This document shows, in pieces, positions 39,269-51,812 of a stretch of DNA of 64,000 nt. The notes under the pieces are model-generated. The model did no database searches. It worked only from the letters and a program-made list of their open reading frames with translations, and had not been told where the DNA came from. Location: positions 73,502,604 to 73,566,603 of the forward strand of contig NC_065531.1 of the NCBI RefSeq assembly GCF_020184175.1, given 5' to 3'. Every line of letters starts with the position of its first letter. Position 1 is the stretch's first letter. Both the position numbers and the translations under genes were made by a program. Origin of the DNA: Aphis gossypii. Taxonomy: Eukaryota > Arthropoda > Insecta > Hemiptera > Aphididae.

Positions 39269-40300
39269 AGAGTGTCTGCGAGATGGAGCCGGCACGACCA
39301 GACGAGCCCGCGCCACCGACATTTTATATTAACCGCAATTGCAGTAATCGATACGCATAATTAAAATAATATTATAATACAACTAGGCATTGTTATTACA
39401 TACCTTCGAATTCCAGTGGGCAGAATGTAATATTCGTTTCGTAGATTAGATAAAAATTAATATAGTATGCGTTATAAAACCGCCGGCGACGTCGAATGGC
39501 GCAAAAACGTTCGGATTTGTGTGCGTTACTGCGTAACGTGTAATGTGTACGTCTACTATCTTTTATAGATAACTGCTGGGTCTTGGGTACACGGGTACGA
39601 CGTAATAGTAATAATAAATCGCTACCTATAATACACGACAATTATTAACAATAGGCGTGTTTTAGTGTAGTAACCGTGAGTAAACTGTTGTTTACTGATG
39701 CGCGTCTATGTGAATATAATAATTAGTAATTATTACGATGTTATGAAAGCGCCGTGTGTCGGGGTGTCTCGATATCACGAAATAATATTAGTGGTGATAA
39801 CGCAGCGGGCGTGTTGTGAGTAATTAATTTATTCGTCAGAACAAAAGAGAAAAACTGTACTATATAGCTGCGTCAGACCCGGTCGAAGGGCAAAAGACAA
39901 AAAATATTATTATGTTTTGCCCTAATGTCCGATATAAATTAAGCGCACACACTGATAGTAAACGATGTAGAACGACAATATTGATAAAATACGTACGCAA
40001 CCAAAACGATGAACGAATCTAACAATAGTCTCGACGAGACGCGTATAATAATATAGTTATCGCATATTATGCTACATGCGCGACAGCAGCTGCTGTAGGA
40101 GTGTAGCCCGTTTACTCGTTTACTGCGCACCAGCCTTTCCGTTCTCGGCGGCCGACCGTGTGGCGCTGATGCCGAGCCTTTTTGTCACATTCGGTAGGAC
40201 GTGTACCTACCTAGGTATTTACGCGACGCGAAATGTACACTAACCGCGGTAACCTTGGTCTGTAGTCCCTTCCGCGATGACTGTTAACGTCGACAATAAT
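39269..40300. promoter_or_regulatory. GC-rich promoter region upstream of BTBD9
   Basis: CpG-rich DNA begins just upstream of the first BTBD9 exon and extends to about 40300. A minus-strand frame with an ATG at 39322 runs 71 codons (Arg-rich) to 39107, and another is open at 38988-39266. These could be an upstream exon or an alternative N-terminus but match nothing I know. Position directly 5' of BTBD9 makes a promoter and first non-coding exon the simplest reading. Confidence 0.45.
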
Positions 40301-41295
40301 ATAAAATGCGATTTAAGTTTATTTAGGTACAATGATACAAATTGTTACAGCTTTTTGCTAAAATTTCATCATTGTAGATAAATGTTACATTGTTATACGT
40401 CTTATTATTCTTATTATAGTCATCATTGCGGTACATGCAGGGGCGTATTAATCACGTCATGTTTACCATATATATAAACCTGTGAAATATTGTCACCCTA
40501 AATAACTAAAATTTAACGCAAATGATTGAATTGTCACAGAAAATACCGTTTTTGTTTATAACAAAAATAAAATTTAATTTAATTACACGATTGGTTTACA
40601 TCGAAATTTGGATCTTGCAAATACCTACATCTACAAAATCTTTTATTTTTAATTTTTTTTTAATCTTTCGATTTCTATGTCATACGATCTACTACTCATT
40701 TTAGATTTCTAAACATAAATTTGAGTTTTAGACACTTTAATATACCTACTCCCGTTATTGTGTCAGCACTAAAGACGTCAACATATTACATATGAGTATT
40801 TATTATAAATTCATATTTCATACTAGCCAATATTAAAAAATAGTTATCAAAGTATAAAAGTTTATCTGTAAATTCTTTTTAAAATTTAAATGGAATAATT
40901 AAAGTACACTCTGTTTTATTGAAATACGTTTAGAAACTGGGAATTTAAAACACTATTACAGAGAGTGAGATTTCCTAACTTATTGAATTCATTTACATAA
41001 TTATTTTTATTATTTGAATTAAATTATTTCAGCTGTTATTTCGATACGAAAACTATAAACATTTATTAATTGCTGCTATTGCAGCCAACTAATATAACTA
41101 TATACGTATAATGTTTAAATAAATAAAATTCGTTTCTGTAATACTGTTATTTATTACAGTGTCATAGTTACGAAAAATTCTTCGAATAAAGAATAACATA
41201 TTCTGCTCTAAAAATATTAAACGTTCATTAACCTACCTACCGTATACGCGTATTGACGTCTATTATACTACACATAAATCACGCAAATTATTATT
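40301..41295. other. AT-rich intergenic DNA
   Basis: No exon recognised. CAGGGGCGTATTAATCACG near 40437 looks like one end of a hAT-type element, without a partner end. The 3' portion is the upstream flank of the gene at 41296; no clear TATA box was seen. Confidence 0.45.
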
Positions 41296-42027
41296 ATGTC
41301 TATCAAAATCGAATCACCGTCTTTTGCGGCCAGTTCAATGCCTAACATTGCAGTGATATCTGGTGCGAATGATGTGTCGGAAATACGACCATTGACTTCT
41401 GCATCGATCCAGCAAACTCCCGATGGACCGGTAGTACCGGAAGTGGCGAAGGAAGAATTCGCCGGTCCGCCGAAAAAAATGTGGTGTTCGATGCCGAACA
41501 TTCACTTGGAGTTGAATGCAAACAATGCGACTACATCTAAATATATTCCGATGATGCAAGTTTTGACCAACACTGAAAATGGATCAATAAAACCACCATT
41601 AGATGATCCGATAACCGACCTCGGTACTGTCGCTGATGAGCTTACGGCAGTGATATCTGGTGCGAACGAAGTATCGGAAGTACAATCCTTGACTTCTGCA
41701 CCTATGCAGAAAATTTCCGGGGGACCAGTAGTACCGGAAATGGCGAAGGAGGAATTCGTCGGTCCGCCGAAAAAAATGTGGTGTTCGATGCCGAACATTC
41801 ACTTGGAGTTTGGTGCAAACAATGCGACTACATCTAAATGCATTCCGATGATGCAAGTTTTAACCCACGCCGAAAATGGATCAGTAAAACCGACATTAGA
41901 TCCGATTTCCGACCTCGGTACTGTCGCTGATGAGCTCACGACAACCACGGTCGACAAAAGACCCCGCCGCCGTTCGTTGTGGAAACGAACGAAAAAAATT
42001 GTCCGTCGTATGTTTTGTTGTGCTTGA
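41296..42027 (+). CDS. Unrecognised repeat protein with S-x-P-N motifs and basic di-Cys tail (copy A)
   Basis: Single-exon frame of 243 residues opened by ATG at 41296. Two tandem units of about 99 codons (41350-41646 and 41647-41940) are highly alike, each with a PVVPEvAKEEF.GPPKKMWC segment followed by SMPNIHLE. SMPNI occurs at residues 14-18, 65-69 and 164-168. The last 15 residues, WKRTKKIVRRMFCCA, are strongly basic and end in two cysteines. No signal peptide, membrane helix or known enzyme motif is visible. The coding part is GC-richer than its flanks, differences between units are largely synonymous or conservative, and the frame has no stop, which suggests selection. The broken genes at 27705-28976 and 29261-29787 share the S-x-P-N-[ILM] repeats and a YKRFKRFFKRMMCCC tail, so this is the intact member of a family. 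A basic stretch with terminal cysteines could act as a lipid-modified membrane anchor (inference). Function unknown. Confidence 0.7.
   Translation: MSIKIESPSFAASSMPNIAVISGANDVSEIRPLTSASIQQTPDGPVVPEVAKEEFAGPPKKMWCSMPNIHLELNANNATTSKYIPMMQVLTNTENGSIKPPLDDPITDLGTVADELTAVISGANEVSEVQSLTSAPMQKISGGPVVPEMAKEEFVGPPKKMWCSMPNIHLEFGANNATTSKCIPMMQVLTHAENGSVKPTLDPISDLGTVADELTTTTVDKRPRRRSLWKRTKKIVRRMFCCA
41350..41940 (+). repeat. Tandem 99-codon repeat within copy A
   Basis: GCAGTGATATCTGGTGCGAA recurs with a 297-base offset, and the match continues to the shared GACCTCGGTACTGTCGCTGA at the end of each unit. The second unit is one codon shorter (one Asp lost). Confidence 0.9.
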
Positions 42028-42650
42028 CATACCTAGTAGGAATTAAAATATAATTTATAATTTCCTAACATATAATATCTCCACGTTAATTAAAATGAAA
42101 AACAATTTCTTCACTTCAACTTTTTCAATTTATAACTTAATATAATATTATAATGGTTATTAATTTATTATGAAAATAATATTGATTTAATGATTTACAC
42201 AATAAATGGTTTTGTTATGTTACTTAATTGATTTGTATTTTATTTATTATTATGAATTATTTAATTATTGATTTATAATATTTATATATTCGACATTTAC
42301 ACCGAAAAAAAAATGTTTTGTATGAACTATGAACAATTATTAAATGTATTACTATTACCTAATTACATTATTATTATTTTTTTTTAACAACATAAAAAAT
42401 CAAACATGGCTAGGAGGATGGTTTACATAACATTTTAAATTTTATAATAATAAAAAAAAAATTTTTTTTGGAGAATTGCTCAATGTTAAACACAACAATT
42501 ATGAATTATGATAACAAAAAAAAAAAAATTAAAACAACGTATAAATAGAAAAAAAAATAAGGCTTTTAAAAAAGCAGAAGAGTAGAGGCAATAGATAGAG
42601 ATGGATAGAGAAAATTTTTTTTGTGGTATGGTCTCAACGATCGAAAATCA
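42028..42650. other. AT-rich 3' flank of copy A
   Basis: An AATAAA at about 42201 could serve as polyadenylation signal for the copy A gene. The rest is AT-rich with A-runs near 42510 and 42648. Confidence 0.4.
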
Positions 42651-43150
42651 AAAAAAAAAAAAAACAGAAAAGAAAAGATTAAAAAAGTACATCAGACAAA
42701 CAACAGGACAACACGAGATGGCTAAATGATGGGTGCATATTATATACAGCGAGTATAGACCACTACAGGTTACCTTCCTTTTCACAACTTTCTCGCGAAC
42801 GAGTGTCGCTTTCACTATATACCTTGACGCCAGGTAGTTCCCGACAGCTTCGGCCGCGGGTACGACGATTGACGGCGAGCGGCTAGTGCGCAACGTCGTG
42901 CACGTCGACGGTAATGAAAATATACTAATCTATTGCAACGGACAGCAGTGACCAAGGGATTGTTGCAGGACGAAAAAAAGAGACAGCGGCTCGCACTGCG
43001 GTCCTGATATACTCTCTGTAGATTTCTCCGGTGTGTGTATGTTCCGGTCGACTTGAAAAAGAAACGTTAAAATTGGTTAAATCAATTATAATCCAACTGC
43101 AGCTATCGGCTTTCCAGAGTACTTCGGTTCTCTCCATTGGATATCTTCAA
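42651..43150. promoter_or_regulatory. GC-rich island, possible promoter/first exon
   Basis: A sharply GC-richer segment with many CpGs, centred on 42780-43030. On the minus strand GGAAG|GTAACC near 42772 would make a good splice donor, with an open but ATG-less frame upstream, so a minus-strand non-coding or 5' exon is possible. No downstream coding exon was found to pair with it. Confidence 0.3.
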
Positions 43151-43797
43151 AGGCGAGCCCATACGGGACATCATAAATGTTTTCTAGCATTGGGGAGGGG
43201 GTGGGGTTAATATGTGACTTAATATAGCGACTTTGATATGATGATATTAGTGCTTAAGCATTAAACATTTAAACTTTAAAGTATAAATTATTATACGAAC
43301 ACGGAACACCCTAAGTAGGTAATACCAATTACCAATACTATCATAATCCATAATGCATTACGTAAACAATCAATGCATATAAATATTGTACAAACAATAT
43401 CTGTAATGTAAATAATAAAATATATTATATTGTTATGCAGATACTATAACAATACGACTGTAAGTTGTAATAAATCCTATATAATATCGGCTTATTGAAT
43501 ATTATATTTATGTTATAGACTAATTAGTATATTGTGATGGCTGTTCCGGCTTAATTGCTTAATAATACGTAAATAACAAGGCGACGAGTACGTTTAGACA
43601 TTGTTGTTGTTGTTTGTTGTTTTATAAACAACGTTTTACGATTTCGAAAAAATTACTGGCGATTTCTAGTTTATTCACCTTACATATTATGAACGCTGTA
43701 GTTGTTTTAAATATTTCTCGATTATATTTTTCTTCGTCCCACTATTTGAAAACTGTACCAATAGAATACAACAGTAAAATCTATACCTATATTATAT

Positions 43798-44204
43798 ATT
43801 TATATATATAAGAATTCTGTCTGCCTTTATGTATTCCTAAATCGTTCAACCAATTCCGATTTAATTTAGTACAGAGATAGATTAGACCTCTGGAGAGAAG
43901 ACAGGGAAGACAAGGATTTTGAGATTTACGATGGAAATTTTTTTTTACAAATGGTTGCTGTTGATTATTATATAATAATAACAATAATTAGTTGTAATAA
44001 AAATTAGAGCGAAAGAAATTAATATTATTATGTAATAATAATAATTGTTCAATGAATGAACAGAAAAACGTCTTTGATAGTTATTTATTTTTATTTAATT
44101 GTGGTTCAGGCCGGTTCAGCTATTATAAAATAAAACATATTATCCATATAAAGTTGGCATTGTTAATGTTTTAATAGGTAACGAAGTGCACGAGGGATAG
44201 CTAT
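43798..44204 (+). mobile_element. Short Helitron remnant
   Basis: Starts with TATATATATATAAGAATTCTGTCTGCC, close to the TCTATATATATAAGAG start of the Helitron at 26927. It ends with AGGTAACGAAGTGCACGAGGGATAGCTAT, the degenerate counterpart of that family's 3' hairpin and CTAG. The GATTTACGATGGAAATTT stretch near 43921 is also shared with 26739-26757 in inverse orientation. About 400 bases, non-coding, with both terminal dinucleotides decayed. Confidence 0.6.
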
Positions 44205-44699
44205 ATAGTATAATAATATAATAATAATTCTCGTTAAGGTCAAATCCTTCTTAAATATTAAAACACTGCTGTTTATCTATTCTAAATCAATTAACCATAT
44301 TATCATCTGTTGAACTTCAAAATGCCAACAAATTTCACACAACCATTTCGTGTACTTTTTTTTTGTAATAATATACAACACACAAAATGTCATCGTGGGA
44401 GAATAAAAATATCATAATACTACGGGGTCGCGGTTGCGCACCAACATTTCGTATAATTTACGATGCGCCAAAGTTCGCCTGCACTCAGCACTGTACCTAT
44501 ATTCAATCGTTGAATTTAAAGCTTTAAATACTTGAAAATATTTGTGAAATTATTCACTCAATCTGTTTTTCTTTTTAATTTCAGCAATAACATAACTTAA
44601 TATGAAGTGCCTACCTTTTATTATAAGCTATAACAAAGCCAAAATGTTTATCAATAATTATTGAATTAAACTTAAATAAATTGTAAATTTCATATAGAT
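44205..44699. other. AT-rich intergenic DNA
   Basis: Only a brief GC-richer patch near 44425-44500; no gene recognised. Confidence 0.5.
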
Positions 44700-45013
44700 A
44701 TATAGCTCAAAAAGATTTAAAAAATGAAAATTACACCATAGTAAAATTCTATTATAAATATTTGGTGAAATGTTAAGTATGTATATTATATAATTATTTG
44801 TTTTTGAATTGCGATAAATTGCGATTTTTTCGAATAATTAAGAAAATTATTAAAAGTTTTAAACTTTTACCTCTCGTTAATACCAACTAGATTCAATTTA
44901 CAATCAGTAAAAATATTTAAATTGAAAATCAAAGCGCTTAATATTCTATAAATCGTGTACACGTCAAAACAAAATCAATACATTCATAGCTTTACAGCTT
45001 CACTCAGAATCTA
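44700..45013 (-). repeat. Unclassified interspersed repeat, copy 3 (partial)
   Basis: The right end reads AAAATCAATACATTCAT..CACTCAGAATC, matching the right end of the 16786-17447 copy (17412-17445). The other end of the family is not found. Confidence 0.45.
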
Positions 45014-45697
45014 AAATTAGTTGACTTATCCAATATATGAAAAACTAAACACGTAATTTAATTATTGTTTGATTAGCAAAATACAATAAATATATGTGTA
45101 TCTAGATACGTGTGTTGGCTTGTCATAGAAATGTTACTCCAAATACCAATGAATATTAATAATAGTATACCTATAAGATACGTAGCAATGATAAACATTA
45201 CAATTTGTTATATCTTACAGATATATCTAATTACTAAATATTATCTATAACACCTTCCATCGAAAAAATCATTTTTAAATTAACCATTGTAGATAATCAA
45301 AGAATGGTAATAATTTTATTAATAATAAATGTATTTCACTATTTCGGCTATATTTATGAGTTTAAAACTGTCTATAGGAACTACCACACTACTTATACGT
45401 ATCGAATAATACTTTTGAGTACCTAATCACTAACATAATAATATGTTGTTACAATTAACATTTAAGAATCTTTTTTATTTATAAGATTAACGGTAAACAG
45501 GAAACAGTATACAATTAAAACAATGACAAGAATAAATTCTACAAAATTATTGAATAAATTTAAAATAGTTAATTATAAATAGGTACCTATAAAAGTATAT
45601 ATTATATATAGTATATATATTAATTTACACATACTCTTTAAGTAGGTATAAAGTAATATAATATTTTTAAAGGGTACAAAATAAGTATAGGTACGAT

Positions 45698-45906
45698 CAG
45701 TGGCGGTGAGATAAGGTTCTATGAGATCCGGGCTCATGGCTGTTTTTAGGTTGATGGGTGATCGATGCCATGTCAGTACACAATATGTACATTTTTAATA
45801 TTAAGAATTTTATTCAACAATTTTGTCAGTGGGTGGTCCTTAAAATTATTTTTGGGTCTCAATAGTCTCATGAATGAAAAATGTTCACCCCTTCACTTCG
45901 CCACTG
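45698..45906. mobile_element. hAT-type MITE with exact 8-bp target duplication
   Basis: Starts CAGTGGCG and ends CGCCACTG, flanked directly by GGTACGAT on both sides (45690-45697 and 45907-45914). It is 209 bases long without coding capacity. CAGTGGCG termini with 8-bp duplications are typical of hAT elements. Confidence 0.88.
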
Positions 45907-45914
45907 GGTACGAT

Positions 45915-48900
45915 GTAGGTAGATACTCAATAATTTGCACAATACAATTATAATTTATTAAATTATCAAGTCAATCATAATAATTTTATAACTACGCATA
46001 CTGGCATACTGCAAAAATATACGAGTATCGGTGTACCTTACCTTTGCATTTCGATAAACTTTGTAATACTAAATTATTTCTTAAAAAGTACTAATGAACT
46101 CTGATGGTTTAGATGTGAGCAGATAATATAGCGGATTCGTTATTTTTTAAATAAAAAACATAACAAATATTTATAACTCAAACTTGAACATACACCGAAA
46201 GCGTCATTATAAGCAAATATAAAGCATTTAATTATTTGTCGATAAGTTGTTATCAACAACTATTAATTATTATAGTATTATAATCATTGTATTTTTTCTA
46301 TAGCATTAAAACAAGTATTCTCTTGATAAATAATTATGATTTAGTTCTGATTTCTGATAGTTCATTATTAAAAAAAAAGATCTTAATTTAATTATACAAC
46401 CATCACTAGCCATAATAGCTACAAACTATATATTATACTACTATAGGTACACTAAACAGCTTTTTTGATTATTTAGTATTTTAGATTATTAAAATTTAGT
46501 ATTGTGTTTACAATGTGTGATTATTTTTTATCTGATGATACTTTTTAATTTTCTCATAGTAAAAAAATTCTTTGATATTTAACATTTAGAATAGTGTCTG
46601 GTAGCAAATTATTAGATCTAATTGATACTTTAGAGGATCCAAAGTAAAATATTGCTCGTAATTTTCTAAATAATTTGGAAAAACGAAAATCATTATAAAT
46701 ATATAATATATTTAATATATTACAGAGGATTTTTAAGATGTGGTATAATTTTTAAAAATATTTTAATCTTTTTCACCTTTTTCAAAAATGTTATATTTTC
46801 GAATTTTTTTCATTTTTTTTTTTTTTTTTGAATAATGATAAAAAATGCATAATCAGACTTTTTTGTCTGATTAATTAATTTTTCTTCGCGAGATTTTTTT
46901 TTTCAGTTATAAAAAAATTAGACGTCAAGTGTGGTATAAATATTTTATGAGCGCATTGAAAATTGAAACATTTTACAACATTGATTATTTTTATAATTAT
47001 GATTCATCTTCAAACAATTTTTGCTATTTTTATTATTACTAAAAATGTATTAATCATAGCGACTTGAAATTGTTCGGTATTACATAAAGGTATATTATTA
47101 TTTTATATACACACACAACAATGAAATTAAAATGTTATGTGTTAAATTCATTATATTTATAGTGTACAAAAGATATATATAATTCGTTTATACTATCACT
47201 ATGATATAACATATTTTACTAAAATAAAAATATAAGTATAATATACTGTTTTAAGGATTTTAATTGACTATCGGAGGTAGAAACGACAAGATATACACCT
47301 GACTGTCTATAGCGGGAATGAATTAAAATCACATCATATTTTATCAACAAAATGTATTTTACACGTTTCAACCATATTTTATGATATACATTGCTTATGT
47401 ATTATAATAAAATTTGTTATCGTCTGTATATTTGTTGACTGTTGTATATTATTATAATTTATTATTAATTAAGTACATTCAAATCAATAATCATATGATT
47501 TTAAAGGTGATCCACCTAGTAGAAAATAAAATTGTAATATATAATTTTATTATTACATAATATATTGCATAAAAAATTTTATATAATTTAAATGAATAAA
47601 GTTCCTATAATAATAAAACGAATTCCAATTAGTAATATTATCATTAAATTAAAGAAACATCTCATTAATTCCCGGTGCTAGACTTTATATTAAAGTATGT
47701 ATCTGTGTGTGTGTGTGTAAAATATATATATGTAATTAGAGAGAGACTATAAGTATTAATATCTACTTGACAAAATTATCATAAAAAAATAAAATGAAAA
47801 TATAGTTAAACTGTATAATATATGTAACTGTAAATACTACAAGTTACCAATACAAATTCACGATATTCAGTTATTATTATAATATATCTAACTAGTATGT
47901 GCTCAATGCTCATCCAATAAATAAATAATTGTCTCATATTTCTCTCTTAGAGAAACTAACACATTTTACTACTAAAAAACTAACAAGCATGTTATTAGCA
48001 TGGTGTCTTATTACATTTTCTTTTTGCCGTACACTTTCGCTCTTTTGCACCATTTTTAATGTTAATTTTTTGGGTTTACATAATATAATATTATATTAAA
48101 TATACATTGTAATATAATATTTATAAGTTAGAAATATAAATAGTATACTATCTGTTTTGTATTAAATACTTATAAAATATTAAAATTTAATCAATAATAA
48201 TTTAAATTTTTAACGATTTAAACGATATAGTAAAAAGGAATAAGTCATACAATATGTAAGGGGTTACATAAGTAACACATTTTTTAATTTTTAGATAAAT
48301 GAACATTTTACAGTCCAGTATAATATTTAGGTCGGGTTAAAGGCCCTGTGCAGGTTTCTTAAAAATCATATTTTATGTTGTTTAAGTCTACATTTAGTTA
48401 ATGAATAAAAAATCAATTTTATTTTCATGAGCAAATATTTGCTAACAATGCGTTAGCATTTTCATACGAATTTACTAAACAACGCGAACTATAAATTATA
48501 ATACAGGATTAGTTATAATAACTGATTACTGTTGATGGGTCATTGAAATGCGGGGATTTGGCAGATTGTACATAATGACATATGCATATTAAGTTGTTGA
48601 ACTATACGTTTCATTGAGTGGCACAGTAAAACGCTATTCAAACCCACGTTGTACTCTATCATTGATAAATTGAATGTAATCATAACCACAATAGTAATTG
48701 TAGTTTATTGGCTAACATATTTGGTGGATAAAAAAAAACATAAATAGGTAAACTGAAACAAAAATATACCAACTATGCATTACACTAAATATTTAATGTG
48801 GCGATGTACGATAAAACAAGCTTATTGGTTAGTTCAACTGTAAAATATTATTGCATATGGCATACAGAATAAAATTTCTAGTTACGATAAGACGTATCAA

Positions 48901-51812
48901 ACACTTAAGTTGCAACATTACAATAGTGAACTTAGTTAAGTATGTTTAATATAGTGAAAACAAAAAATTAAAAATTAAAATTCTTGCTATTTACAATAAA
49001 TATATAGTTTTAGTAAAATTTACCAAACCTTAAACTTTATTAGTATCTACTTAGCTAAAAATGTGATAAGTATACGAGTATAAAATGTCGTAAAATATCT
49101 ACTGCCGATTTATGTGGCATTAACGATTTATGTGGCATTAAATTAACAATTAAGTAATCTACACATTTGTCCATACATTTTTAATACCATGACAATTTAG
49201 AACGTAAGATACATTGGTTCCCCGTAAAATTAAAAAAAACAGATGCAAAATGATAAATATAGAAATTTGAAAAGCCGGGTAGAATTATTATTATCGAAAA
49301 ATAAACATAAATTAAAGACAATAAATAATGACAGAATTGTAAACAAAAAAAATTATATAGAAGACTCAGTAATCCTGTCCTGCGATAAGCTGGTACGTTC
49401 AATAATCCCCCAAAGTTATATACTTTGATCATTGATCAGTTAAATTATTACCAGCTTAAATACAATAAATACGATGATACTAAATATGCAAAAATATGCA
49501 TTAAGCTCAATATATGCAAAAACATGCAAAATAAAAATAGTACCATTTTCATCAGAATAAGATAAATTGCGGAACTAAAATTCCATTTGAACGCAGTAAA
49601 AAAAACAAGCTGTTACATACAAATCCTAGCCCTGGTTATGATTGTATTTTTAATTAGCAATTTATATGTTTAGTGTTTGACATAGGTACGCGTGCGTATT
49701 TTATACTGAGTGAATTTATATATATTTTTTTCAAAGAGCAATTTAGTTGAATAACATAATTAAATGAATCCTTTTTAATGATAAAATTTGTGATAAATTT
49801 AAATTTAATTAAAATATCTGTACTCCATACTAAATTAAACTTTTAATAATAATTCGGATCAAGATCCAGCCAGTCAATGTAATCAAATTTAATACTTGGG
49901 ATGCCAAAAATGGGCCTCTCAAACATAAATAATGCGTATTTACAAGGAAAGCATGTTTGAATTCGAATAATTAATTTTTATTTTAATAATATAAGATGTA
50001 GCTGGTAACATACTAACACACAATACATATTTACCAAAATGTTATTTTTTATAGTATTTTTTTAGTGTAATCAAACCAAATAATACATTTTTCGAAATGT
50101 ATGCATATAGTAAATATACAACAGGAATATTTAAAAGGTTTTACTAAGTATATTTGGATTATCTTGCCGTTTTTATTTTTTTTATTGAGTCGAGAAGATT
50201 AATTTGAAAAATAGGCTTAGGTATTTTACTTATAATATATTACAATCTTCGAATATTTAACTTATAAACAGTTTAAATAGATTTAATTCATTTATGCATA
50301 TAAATATTTGAAATAAATTGTTATTGCAATGGTAAGTGGTAATTAATGTAATGCATTATCCTACGCCGTGCACGGGTAGGTTGGTTGAATGTATTATAAT
50401 TTATTATTATTTATAAAAAGTGACAATACACATTACACCGTATAAACTACAAGTCATCATAAAATGTTTGATTAATTTATTGTTGTTTGACTCGAATACG
50501 AACGTGTTAAATTATAATTTTGTTGTCGGAAGAAGAAGCGGGGTGGCAACTTAATGGTTCGCCTTTTCGTCTGCCTGTCGTTTAAAGATATTTCTTCATC
50601 CGTAGGTTGCAGTTATTAGTTGTATGTATTATAATATAATACTCAAGGTCAATACATTAATATTCTATTCAGCTATGTTTTTAGGTGCTTATGGTGTGCA
50701 AACATTTATTTTTTAATCGTTCCAATTTAATTGAGTATTATGTAACTATATTTTGAGAATAATTCCTCTGAGAATATTCGTCGAATTACTGGTATCTGTA
50801 TAGAATTCTGAGCGCAGACCAAATTCTCTTATAATAATATTATTATTTATCAATAACAACAAACATTTAACTTAATAGGTATGTATGCGATTATATGGAT
50901 AATTTATATAAGCTACCAACAGTGTATAATAATATGACGTATGTTTCTAATAATTTTTAGTTACAATTAGTTTTTTTTTTTTTGATTTCTTAATGTCTGC
51001 TTAATAAATCAATAATAATATTAATGTTAATATTAAATAACAATAAAAATATAAATAATCATTTCACACTGGTTGTCTAATAGTATGCAGGTGTGGTCCA
51101 TTTATTATTATTTTTATATATTATCAATTCAGTTTTTTTTCATTCTTGTAAATCATAAGGAATATCAAATAATACCAAGGAATAATAATCTAAAAATGAG
51201 AAACGAGTGAAACAACCTATATGAACACCTCTATAACGATATTATTTCAGTAAATTTATTTTATTTTTTTTTTTTTTGTTAACAAACAGGATTTTTTAAT
51301 TTTTTTTTCACTTACCACATACCTATACATTTCTTAACATATAGAAATACTTCTACATAATTGATCTTTGATAGCCATCTGAGGCAAAAATAAAAGCCTG
51401 TTTTTTATCTCATCTCAACGATAATATAAACATTATTTTATATTAAACACATTATGTTTAAAACCACGCATAAAAAATACTATACAGAATAAGTTAGGAT
51501 CAATGCAAATAGCATTTGGTTGAAGATATATTATGACTTTTCAAGTTTAAAATTATAATATATTTTTTAATCAAACTATTCTGCTGTATGAATAATAAAA
51601 TAAAATTTTCTGTAAAATATATGGGTTTTAAGGTCACGCTTCCCCACCCGGAATTAAAGTTTGGATTCTGAAGTTCCTTATGTAAGTTAAAAAAGTTGTC
51701 GTAGTTTCATTTTGTTACATATATAATGATGAGATAATCTTGAGAAATTTTGGTTTAAAATTCAGAACTTTAATTTATTTTAAAATAAAACAAAAAAAAA
51801 TTTATTTAAGAT
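45915..51812. other. Gene-poor AT-rich intergenic DNA
   Basis: Almost 6 kb of AT-rich DNA. Short frames at 49181-49432 (minus) and 49243-49428 (plus) overlap each other and show no domain. GT repeats lie at about 47703-47717. The stretch 46600-46960 weakly resembles 5060-5230 and may be another old repeat. TTCTGAGCGCAGACC near 50806 resembles an isolated start of the unclassified repeat family. Confidence 0.5.
49106..49141. repeat. Exact 18-bp tandem duplication
   Basis: CGATTTATGTGGCATTAA occurs twice in direct succession. Confidence 0.9.

Noticed and set aside
41268..41856. Minus-strand frames antisense to the repeat gene
   Set aside because: They mirror the repeated plus-strand coding sequence; the plus-strand frame is longer, starts with ATG and has the tail shared with the family.
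46590..46960. Additional copy of the unclassified repeat
   Set aside because: Similarity to 5060-5230 is limited to AT-rich stretches and a GTAGCAAATTA segment; too weak to call.
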